Assembly (NCBI GenBank): GCA_026125625.1
Contig: JAHCKU010000195.1
Span: 1-6,226, forward strand
Direction of reading: 5' to 3'
Origin: Burkholderiales bacterium
GTDB lineage: Bacteria > Pseudomonadota > Gammaproteobacteria > Burkholderiales > SHXO01
DNA length: 6,226 nucleotides
The notes beneath the pieces were generated by a model. That model was not told the origin of the DNA, ran no database searches, and saw only the letters and a list, made by a program, of their open reading frames with translations. How positions within the stretch are numbered: position 1 is the first letter of the stretch; each line of letters begins with the position of its first letter. The position numbers and the translations under genes were made by a program. Shown here in pieces: positions 1-5,284 of this stretch.

Positions 1-594
1 CCGTACTACTCGGTGAAGGAGGCGGTGTTCCCGTTCATCAAGTTCCCGGGCGTGGACACCATTCTCGGACCGGAGATGAAATCGACCGGCGAGGTGATGG
101 GCGTGGGCGAGAGCTTCGCCGAGGCCTTCGTCAAATCCCAGCTGGCCGCCGGCGTGCGCCTGCCTGTGGCGGGCACGGTGTTTCTGAGCGTGCGCAACGC
201 CGACAAGCCGCGCGTGGCCGAGATCGCAGGTGCCCTGATCGAGCTCGGCTTCACGCTGTGCGCCACGCGCGGCACCGCGGCGACGCTGGCCGAACAGGGC
301 ATCGTCGTCGCCACCGTGAACAAGGTCATGGAAGGACGCCCGCACATCGTGGACATGATCAAGAACGGCGAAGTAGTGATGATCATCAACACCACGGACG
401 AGCGGCGTGCTTCCATCCAGGACTCGTACTCGATCCGACGTTCCGCTCTGCAGGCGCGAATCACCTACTACACCACTTTGTCCGGTGCGCGTGCTGCCTG
501 CGTAGGCATGCAGTACATGCGCGAGCTGCGCGCATATTCGCTGCAGACACTGCATGGCCGGCTGGCGAAGCAGGGCAGTCCCGGGACTGCCTGA
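1..594 (+). CDS. carB: Carbamoyl-phosphate synthase large subunit, C-terminal part (5' end outside window)
   Basis: CarB makes carbamoyl phosphate from bicarbonate, ATP and glutamine-derived ammonia, feeding pyrimidine and arginine synthesis in the cytoplasm together with the small subunit CarA. The 197 codons seen here are open from the first base, against about 1070 residues in the whole family protein. The first ~45 residues carry the end of the second synthetase domain, including the signature FPGVDTILGPEMKSTGEVMG. The rest is the MGS-like allosteric domain: LSVRNADK (63-69), ATRGT (88-92), NKVMEGRPHI (107-116) and INTT (129-132). By alignment from memory to E. coli CarB, these keep the residues of the IMP/UMP site (S948, K954, T974, T977, K993). 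Y156 and T158 match the ornithine-site Y1040 and T1042. Allosteric control by UMP and ornithine is therefore likely retained. The frame is intact and the stop is TGA at 592-594. A hairpin terminator candidate follows 39 bases later. Confidence 0.97.
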   Translation, partial: PYYSVKEAVFPFIKFPGVDTILGPEMKSTGEVMGVGESFAEAFVKSQLAAGVRLPVAGTVFLSVRNADKPRVAEIAGALIELGFTLCATRGTAATLAEQGIVVATVNKVMEGRPHIVDMIKNGEVVMIINTTDERRASIQDSYSIRRSALQARITYYTTLSGARAACVGMQYMRELRAYSLQTLHGRLAKQGSPGTA

Positions 595-633
595 GCGCGC
601 CTCGCGTGGTACCCTAAACTTTCCCTTCTGGCC

Positions 634-660
634 AGGCTCCGCCGTTCCGGCGGAGTCTTT
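634..660 (+). terminator. Hairpin with T-rich tail after carB (probable intrinsic terminator or attenuator)
   Basis: Bases 634-644 pair with 648-658 around a three-base loop (TTC), giving an 11-pair GC-rich stem with one G-T wobble (636/656). The downstream side runs into TCTTTG and a T-rich stretch to about 674. The T-run is interrupted, so termination may be partial, leaving some read-through into greA, whose start is 28 bases further on. Stem and tail are visible directly; the function is inferred. Confidence 0.6.
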
Positions 661-674
661 GCTTATTATTCTTT

Positions 675-680
675 GAGAGG
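675..680 (+). promoter_or_regulatory. Ribosome binding site of greA (decides the start)
   Basis: GAGAGG lies 7 bases upstream of the ATG at 688. The frame is also open from a TTG at 673, but that TTG would sit on this site and would add five residues (starting MRGCN) that do not look like a GreA N-terminus. The ATG at 688 is preferred. Confidence 0.75.
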
Positions 681-687
681 TTGCAAT

Positions 688-1161
688 ATGAGGATTCCGT
701 TGACCGCCACGGGGGCCGAGATGTTGCGGGTGGAGTTGCAGCAGCTTAAGAGCGTGGAGCGTCCACGCGTCATCCAGGCAATCCAGGAAGCCCGCTCGCA
801 CGGCGATCTGTCGGAGAACGCCGAATATGACGCCGCCAAGGAACGCCAGAGCTTCATCGAGGGCCGCATCGCAGAATTGGAGGGCAAGCTGGCCAACGCG
901 CAGATCATCGAGCCGGCCAATCTCGAGGCAGATGGACGCTGCGTGTTCGGGGCCACAGTGGAGCTGGAGGAATCCGACAGCGGCCAGGTCGTAACCTACC
1001 AGATCGTGGGCGAGGACGAGGCCGACATCAAGCGCGGCAAGATTTCCATCACTTCCCCCATAGGTCGAGCATTGATCGGCAAGAGCTCTGGCGACGTCGC
1101 CGAAGTGCTGGCCCCTGGCGGAATCCGTTCCTACGAAATTCTCGACGTGCGTTATCTGTGA
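688..1161 (+). CDS. greA: Transcription elongation factor GreA
   Basis: GreA enters the secondary channel of backtracked RNA polymerase and stimulates cleavage of the extruded RNA 3' end, rescuing stalled elongation complexes. The product is 157 residues, essentially the family length (E. coli 158). Residues 1 to about 75 form the N-terminal coiled coil. The conserved tip HGDLSENAEYDAA has acidic D40 and E43, the pair that coordinates the catalytic magnesium (E. coli D41 and E44). From about residue 80 comes the FKBP-like C-terminal domain: FGATVELEE, then YQIVGEDEADI, then SPIGRALIGK, ending in EVLAPGG and a final RYL. The start is ATG with GAGAGG upstream. It lies 93 bases after carB, beyond a hairpin terminator candidate, and is convergent with yhbY at a distance of only 24 bases. 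A TATTAT hexamer at 664-669 could be a -10 box for its own promoter, but I see no convincing -35. Confidence 0.97.
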   Translation: MRIPLTATGAEMLRVELQQLKSVERPRVIQAIQEARSHGDLSENAEYDAAKERQSFIEGRIAELEGKLANAQIIEPANLEADGRCVFGATVELEESDSGQVVTYQIVGEDEADIKRGKISITSPIGRALIGKSSGDVAEVLAPGGIRSYEILDVRYL

Positions 1162-1185
1162 GGGCTTTCCTGCGCGATTGCCGCG

Positions 1186-1623
1186 CTATGTGGTCCGGCG
1201 TGCCGCGCGCCCTGGCCGCGCCGCCGATGGAGCTTTGGCAGCGCGTCCCGCGCTAGCAGCGCGTTGGCGCTTGCGCTCCGGCGCCGCCGAAGTCCGCTTG
1301 CCTGTTTTCGCTGCAGGCGGGGCTGCTTCCGGCAGCTCCGGGTTGGGGCGATAGAGGACCAGGATCTTGCCGATGTGCTGCACTGGAGCTACCCCGAGCG
1401 CCTGGCAGATCCGCATCAGATAGTCCTCGCGCACGGCGCGATCCTCGACAGCCCTGATCTTGATCAGCTCATGGCTCTTGAGACTGATGTCGATCTCGCG
1501 CAGCACAGCCTGGGTCAGGCCGTGCGCCCCGATGGTCACCACCGGATGCAAAGGATGCGCACGCGCCTTGAGGGATTTGCGCTGGGCAGGGGTCAGTTCG
1601 GGGACGAATGAGGGAGCGCTCAT
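1186..1623 (-). CDS. yhbY: YhbY family CRM-domain RNA-binding protein (ribosome assembly factor), with a long basic tail
   Basis: YhbY is a small RNA-binding protein associated with pre-50S ribosomal particles in E. coli, where the family member is about 97 residues. This product is 145. Residues ~9-94 form the CRM (YhbY) domain: LTPAQRKSLKARAH, the GxxG loop in VTIGAHGLT (GAHG at 32-35), ISLKSHELIKI, and the closing HIGKILVLYRPNP. Residues ~95-145 are a low-complexity extension rich in Ala, Lys, Arg and Pro, with several basic clusters (KRQR, GRAARR) and no predicted fold. The extension could strengthen nonspecific rRNA contacts; that is inference. The start is ATG (complement of 1621-1623) with only a weak GAAG upstream. 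A TAAAAT -10-like box lies so close that transcription might begin at or near the start codon. It is convergent with greA and divergent from rlmE, as in E. coli. Confidence 0.95.
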   Translation of the reverse strand: MSAPSFVPELTPAQRKSLKARAHPLHPVVTIGAHGLTQAVLREIDISLKSHELIKIRAVEDRAVREDYLMRICQALGVAPVQHIGKILVLYRPNPELPEAAPPAAKTGKRTSAAPERKRQRAASAGRAAKAPSAARPGRAARRTT

Positions 1624-1721
1624 GCTTCAATTTTAGGGCAGTGCAGGGGCCGCGGGAAAAGCGCGCAGCGCAACGTCCGGGGTTGCACGTGATATTTGTG
1701 TCAGAGCCTCCTTGAAGAATC
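1624..1721. promoter_or_regulatory. Divergent intergenic region between yhbY and rlmE
   Basis: This 98-base gap must hold promoter activity for both divergent genes unless rlmE is fed by distant transcription. For yhbY, the minus strand shows TAAAAT (complement of 1630-1635), a 5/6 match to a sigma70 -10 box, but no clear -35. For rlmE, I see only weak elements (TTGCAC at 1683-1688 and GATATT at 1691-1696) that do not space properly. A short inverted repeat, GCAAC (1670-1674) and GTTGC (1682-1686) with a 7-base spacer, could be an operator or chance. GAAG at 1714-1717 is the probable ribosome binding site for rlmE. Confidence 0.4.
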
Positions 1722-2348
1722 ATGGCCAGAAGCAAGACCAGCAAGGCGTGGATGCAGGAGCATGTGTCCGATCGCTACGTGCGACGAGCCAGGCAGGAGG
1801 GCTATCGCTCGCGTGCCGCCTACAAGTTGCGCGAACTGGCGCAGCGCGACCGGCTCATCCTGCCGGGCATGATCGTGGTCGATCTCGGTTCAGCTCCCGG
1901 GGGATGGTCGCAGATCGCCGCCGAGCTGGTTGGTCCGAAAGGTCGAGTGGTCGCGGTCGATATCCTGGACATGGCGGCGCTGCCGGGAGTCGAGTTCATC
2001 CGCGGGGATTTCCGCCAGGACGAAACCTTGGCGCAGCTGGAGCAGGTGCTGGGCGAGCAGAGGGTAGACCTTGTGTTGAGCGACATGTCGCCCAATATCA
2101 GCGGCATCGGGATGGTGGATCAGGCACGAGCCGCCCAGCTTGCCGAGTTGGCTCTGGAGTTCAGTCGCAAGTGGTTGAAACCGGGCGGAAACCTCCTGGT
2201 CAAAACGTTTCAGGGCGAGGGCTTCGCCACGGTGCGGGAGCAGCTGCGGCGTTCCTTTCGACGAGTGGTGATACGCAAACCCGATGCTTCCCGTAGCCGA
2301 AGTCCGGAACTGTATTTGTTGGGATTGGAAATTCAACAGGTTCCCTGA
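1722..2348 (+). CDS. rlmE: 23S rRNA (uridine-2'-O-)-methyltransferase RlmE (FtsJ/RrmJ)
   Basis: RlmE transfers a methyl group from S-adenosylmethionine to the 2'-OH of U2552 in the A-loop of 23S rRNA, a late step in 50S assembly. The product is 208 residues, matching the family (E. coli 209). The basic N-terminus leads to RSRAAYKL. The SAM-binding motif I is DLGSAPGGWSQ (54-64), followed by VAVDI at 77-81 and GDF at 95-97. The catalytic tetrad K-D-K-E (E. coli K38, D124, K164, E199) is complete as K35, D121 (in LSDMSPN), K161 (in LLVKTFQGEGF) and E196. The C-terminus has the family signature RKPDASRSRSPELY. The start is ATG with a modest GAAG four bases upstream. It precedes ftsH by 74 bases in the same direction, the conserved rlmE-ftsH pairing. 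In E. coli that pair is heat-shock induced; I see no sigma32 promoter here. Confidence 0.97.
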   Translation: MARSKTSKAWMQEHVSDRYVRRARQEGYRSRAAYKLRELAQRDRLILPGMIVVDLGSAPGGWSQIAAELVGPKGRVVAVDILDMAALPGVEFIRGDFRQDETLAQLEQVLGEQRVDLVLSDMSPNISGIGMVDQARAAQLAELALEFSRKWLKPGGNLLVKTFQGEGFATVREQLRRSFRRVVIRKPDASRSRSPELYLLGLEIQQVP

Positions 2349-2374
2349 CAGGAGCCGGTCGGCGCCATTACAAT
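2345..2374 (+). promoter_or_regulatory. Probable sigma70-type promoter for ftsH
   Basis: A CTGACA -35 box (2345-2350, 5/6 to TTGACA) and a TACAAT -10 box (2369-2374, 5/6 to TATAAT) are separated by 18 bases. The -35 overlaps the rlmE stop codon. Transcription would begin near 2381, giving a leader of about 42 bases before the TTG start. This is the best promoter match I found in the window, and it would let ftsH be expressed independently of rlmE. Confidence 0.6.
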
Positions 2375-2411
2375 GACTGTCGTCGAAAGTCGGGTTTGCG
2401 CCCTGCGGGGC

Positions 2412-2425
2412 GAGGAGCAACTTTG
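2412..2425 (+). promoter_or_regulatory. Ribosome binding site and TTG start codon of ftsH
   Basis: GAGGAG (2412-2417) stands five bases before TTG at 2423. The frame is open back to another TTG at 2396, but that start has no comparable ribosome binding site and would add nine non-family residues (RPAGRGAT). Starting at 2423 gives MNNLIKNVAIWLVIAL, a typical FtsH N-terminus running straight into the first membrane segment. Confidence 0.8.
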
Positions 2426-4315
2426 AACAATCTGATCAAGAACGTCGCCATCTGGCTGGTCATCGCCCTGGTGCTGATGACCGTGTTCAATCAATTCAGC
2501 GCGCGCCAGGCTCCGCAGAAGGCGGTGGACTATTCCCAGTTCATCGAAGAAGTGAAGCAGGGCCATGTGGCCAAGGTCACCATCGAGGGGCGCGTACTGA
2601 AGGGGGTCAAGAGCACCGGCGAGAAATTCACCACCTATTCGCCCTCCGATCCGTGGCTGGTGAGCGACCTGTTGAAGGCCGGGGTGATCATCGAGGCGAA
2701 GCCCGAGGAGGAGCCTTCGCTGCTGATGAACATTTTCGTCTCCTGGTTCCCGATGCTGCTGCTCATCGGCGTGTGGATATTTTTCATGCGCCAGATGCAG
2801 GGCGGGGGTCGCGGCGGCGCGTTCTCGTTCGGCAAGAGCCGCGCGCGCATGCTCGACGAGGGCAACAACACCATCACCTTCGCCGACGTCGCCGGCTGTG
2901 AGGAGGCCAAGGAAGAAGTCAAGGAACTGGTTGAATTTCTGCGCGACCCGAGCAAGTTCCAGAAGCTGGGCGGGCGTATTCCGCGCGGCGTGCTGATGGT
3001 CGGCAGCCCGGGTACCGGCAAGACGCTTCTTGCCAAAGCCATCGCCGGCGAGGCCAAGGTTCCGTTCTTCAGCATCTCCGGATCCGATTTCGTGGAGATG
3101 TTCGTCGGCGTGGGCGCTGCGCGCGTGCGCGACATGTTCGACCAGGCCAAGAAGCATGCGCCGTGCATCGTCTTCATCGATGAAATCGACGCAGTCGGCC
3201 GCCAGCGCGGTGCCGGCCTGGGTGGTGGCAACGATGAACGTGAGCAGACTCTCAACCAGCTGCTGGTGGAGATGGATGGTTTCGAGGGCAATTCCGGCGT
3301 GATCGTGATCGCCGCCACCAACCGACCGGACGTGCTCGACCCGGCGCTGCTGCGCCCGGGCCGCTTCGATCGTCAGGTCGTGGTTCCCCTGCCTGACATT
3401 CGCGGCCGCGAACAGATCATCAACGTGCACATGCGCAAGGTGCCGGTGGCGCCGGACGTGCGTCCCGACATCCTGGCGCGTGGCACCCCCGGGTTCTCGG
3501 GTGCCGATCTGGCCAACCTGGTGAACGAGGCGGCGCTGTTTGCGGCGCGCAGCAACAAGCGCCTGGTCGACATGGAGGACTTCGAGCGCGCCAAGGACAA
3601 GATCATGATGGGTGCCGAGCGTCGCTCCATGGTCATGAGTGAGGAGGAGCGCCGCAATACGGCCTATCACGAGTCCGGCCACGCAGTCGTCGCGAAGTTG
3701 CTGCCCAAGGCGGATCCGGTGCACAAGGTGACCATCATTCCCCGCGGGCGCGCGTTGGGCGTGACCATGCAGCTCCCGGAGCAGGACCGCTACGCCTACG
3801 ACAGCGTCTACCTGCTGAACCGGATCGCGGTGCTGTTCGGCGGCCGCATCGCCGAAGAGGTGTTCATGGATCAGATGACCACCGGGGCTTCGAACGACTT
3901 CGAGCGGGCGACGCAGATGGCGCGCGACATGGTCACGCGCTACGGCATGTCCGACGCGCTGGGCCCCATGGTCTATGGCGAGAACGAGGGGGAAGTGTTC
4001 CTCGGCCGCTCCATCACCACGCACAAAAACATGTCCGAGGCCACCATGCAGCAGGTCGACGCGGAAATACGCCGCATCATCGACCAGCAGTACTCGTTGG
4101 CGCGCAAGCTGCTCGAGGACAACCGCGACAAGGTCGAGGCCATGGCCAAGGCGCTGCTCGAGTGGGAGACGATCGACAGCGATCAGATCAACGACATCAT
4201 GGAGGGCAGGCCGCCGCGCCCGCCGAAGCCGGCGCCGACCGTGGTGCCGCCGCCGCGCGACAGCGGCCCGAGCGCGGCTGCACCCACTGTTACACCGGCA
4301 CCCGAACCCAAGTAA
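2423..4315 (+). CDS. ftsH: ATP-dependent zinc metalloprotease FtsH
   Basis: FtsH is a hexameric inner-membrane AAA+ protease that extracts and degrades unassembled membrane proteins and short-lived regulators; in E. coli its targets include sigma32 and LpxC. The product is 630 residues. Membrane segments lie at ~5-25 and ~101-122, flanking a ~75-residue periplasmic domain. The AAA+ module shows Walker A GSPGTGKT (194-201), pore motif MFVGVG (226-231), Walker B IVFIDEID (249-256), and the second region of homology with arginine fingers R311 and R314 in LLRPGRFDRQ. The protease domain has HESGH (416-420), with ligands H416 and H420 and catalytic E417; the third zinc ligand is D492 in TTGASND. 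Residues ~596-630 are a proline/alanine-rich tail. Walker A has Ser at position 195 where FtsH usually has Pro. It is followed by two hairpins, the second a strong terminator. Confidence 0.98.
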   Translation: MNNLIKNVAIWLVIALVLMTVFNQFSARQAPQKAVDYSQFIEEVKQGHVAKVTIEGRVLKGVKSTGEKFTTYSPSDPWLVSDLLKAGVIIEAKPEEEPSLLMNIFVSWFPMLLLIGVWIFFMRQMQGGGRGGAFSFGKSRARMLDEGNNTITFADVAGCEEAKEEVKELVEFLRDPSKFQKLGGRIPRGVLMVGSPGTGKTLLAKAIAGEAKVPFFSISGSDFVEMFVGVGAARVRDMFDQAKKHAPCIVFIDEIDAVGRQRGAGLGGGNDEREQTLNQLLVEMDGFEGNSGVIVIAATNRPDVLDPALLRPGRFDRQVVVPLPDIRGREQIINVHMRKVPVAPDVRPDILARGTPGFSGADLANLVNEAALFAARSNKRLVDMEDFERAKDKIMMGAERRSMVMSEEERRNTAYHESGHAVVAKLLPKADPVHKVTIIPRGRALGVTMQLPEQDRYAYDSVYLLNRIAVLFGGRIAEEVFMDQMTTGASNDFERATQMARDMVTRYGMSDALGPMVYGENEGEVFLGRSITTHKNMSEATMQQVDAEIRRIIDQQYSLARKLLEDNRDKVEAMAKALLEWETIDSDQINDIMEGRPPRPPKPAPTVVPPPRDSGPSAAAPTVTPAPEPK

Positions 4316-4319
4316 GGCG

Positions 4320-4341
4320 GGCGCCAGCGTAGACTGGCGCC
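4320..4341 (+). other. Stem-loop just after the ftsH stop (no T-tail)
   Basis: GGCGCCAG (4320-4327) pairs perfectly with CTGGCGCC (4334-4341) around a six-base loop (CGTAGA). It starts five bases after the ftsH stop and is followed by GGGCCACAC, not a T-run, so on its own it is not an intrinsic terminator. It could protect the ftsH mRNA 3' end or slow the polymerase ahead of the next hairpin. The structure is visible; the role is inferred. Confidence 0.55.
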
Positions 4342-4364
4342 GGGCCACACAGACATCGAAATCA

Positions 4365-4390
4365 GGGGCAACCGCGCGTTGCCCCTTTTT
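4365..4390 (+). terminator. Strong intrinsic terminator after ftsH
   Basis: GGGGCAAC (4365-4372) and GTTGCCCC (4378-4385) form a perfect eight-pair stem with a CGCGC loop, directly followed by TTTTT (4386-4390). This is the classic rho-independent arrangement for plus-strand transcription. On the minus strand there is no T-run after the stem, so it is unidirectional. It ends 39 bases before the folP start, so folP-glmM needs either read-through or a promoter of its own. Confidence 0.85.
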
Positions 4391-4429
4391 CCGTTCCGCA
4401 GCTGCCTCTTCCCCCGAAGCCGCCAGCAG

Positions 4430-5284
4430 ATGGCAGATACCCCTTCCCCTCGCCTCACCGCCGGCCGCTTCACCCTGTCCCTGGATCGTCCGTTGATCAT
4501 GGGCGTTCTCAATATCACCCCCGACTCCTTCTCCGACGGCGGGCGCTTCCTCCATGCCGCCGATGCGATCGAACATGGACGCCGTCTGGTCGAGGAGGGC
4601 GCCGACATTCTCGACATCGGTGGGGAATCGACGCGTCCGGGGGCCGCCGAGCTGTCGCTGCAGGAAGAGGCCGATCGCGTGCTGCCGGTTCTCGAAGCCC
4701 TGCGTGCGCTGCCGGTGCCGATCTCGGTCGACACGCGCAAGCCGCAACTGATGCATCAGGCCCTGGCTGCCGGTGCCGATATGATCAATGACATCGAGGC
4801 ACTGCAGAGACCGGGCGCGCTGGACGCGGTGGCCTCTGCGAACTGTGCGCTGTGCCTGATGCACATGAAGGGGAACCCGGGAACCATGCAGGTGGCTCCG
4901 ACCTACGAGGACGTAACGGCCGAGGTGAAAGCGTTTCTCGCCGGACGGGTCGAGGCTTGCGTACGGGCAGGAATCGATCGGGCGCGCCTGGCGGTCGATG
5001 CCGGCTTCGGCTTCGGCAAGACACCGCAGCACAACCTGGCGCTGCTGCGCGGGCTGAATCAGCTCGGTGCCATCGGGGTACCCATCATCGCGGGACTTTC
5101 ACGCAAGTCCCTGCTCGGTAGAATCACCGGTCGGGACGTGGGGGATCGCCTGGCCGCCAGCGTGGCGGCGGCCATGCTGGCCGTCGATCGCGGAGCCGCC
5201 ATCGTTCGCGTGCACGATGTCGCAGCCACGCGCGATGCCCTTCTCGTCCGGCAGGCCGTCATCAACCGGGATTACGAAGCATGA
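4430..5284 (+). CDS. folP: Dihydropteroate synthase
   Basis: FolP condenses 7,8-dihydropterin pyrophosphate with p-aminobenzoate to give dihydropteroate in folate synthesis; it is the sulfonamide target. The product is 284 residues (E. coli 282), a TIM barrel. Family motifs appear in order: GVLNITPDSFSDGG (25-38, pyrophosphate/Mg loop), DIGGESTRPGA (62-72), SVDTRKP (99-105), INDI (119-122), LMHMKGNPGTMQ (143-154), DAGFGFGK (190-197), GLSRKS (222-227, with K226 at the pterin/pABA site) and VRVHDV (259-264). In most family members the sixth motif reads DPGFGFGK; here Pro is replaced by Ala191, while the pterin-binding D190 is kept. The start is ATG; the frame also opens earlier at TTG 4379, but that lies inside the terminator stem. 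No strong ribosome binding site is visible (GAAG is 11 bases away). The stop overlaps the glmM start. Confidence 0.97.
   Translation: MADTPSPRLTAGRFTLSLDRPLIMGVLNITPDSFSDGGRFLHAADAIEHGRRLVEEGADILDIGGESTRPGAAELSLQEEADRVLPVLEALRALPVPISVDTRKPQLMHQALAAGADMINDIEALQRPGALDAVASANCALCLMHMKGNPGTMQVAPTYEDVTAEVKAFLAGRVEACVRAGIDRARLAVDAGFGFGKTPQHNLALLRGLNQLGAIGVPIIAGLSRKSLLGRITGRDVGDRLAASVAAAMLAVDRGAAIVRVHDVAATRDALLVRQAVINRDYEA

Noticed and set aside
1172..1186. GCGCG/CGCGC mini-hairpin between greA and yhbY as a shared terminator
   Set aside because: Only five pairs and no T-run on either strand; expected by chance in GC-rich sequence.
1264..1611. Plus-strand open frame of 115 codons opposite yhbY
   Set aside because: Shadow of yhbY in antisense; no recognisable domain, and the minus-strand CRM domain explains the sequence.
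1710..1716. CTTGAA before rlmE, resembling a sigma32 -35 box
   Set aside because: It lies six bases from the rlmE start codon and overlaps the ribosome binding site; no CCCCAT-type -10 box can fit before the gene.
2333..5032. A very long minus-strand open frame (about 899 codons) opposite ftsH and folP
   Set aside because: Its codons lie exactly opposite the codons of ftsH and folP, which share one frame. Antisense stops would need sense codons TTA, CTA or TCA, which are rare in a GC-rich genome, so the open frame is a by-product. It spans two unrelated genes and has His/Arg-rich, domain-free sequence.
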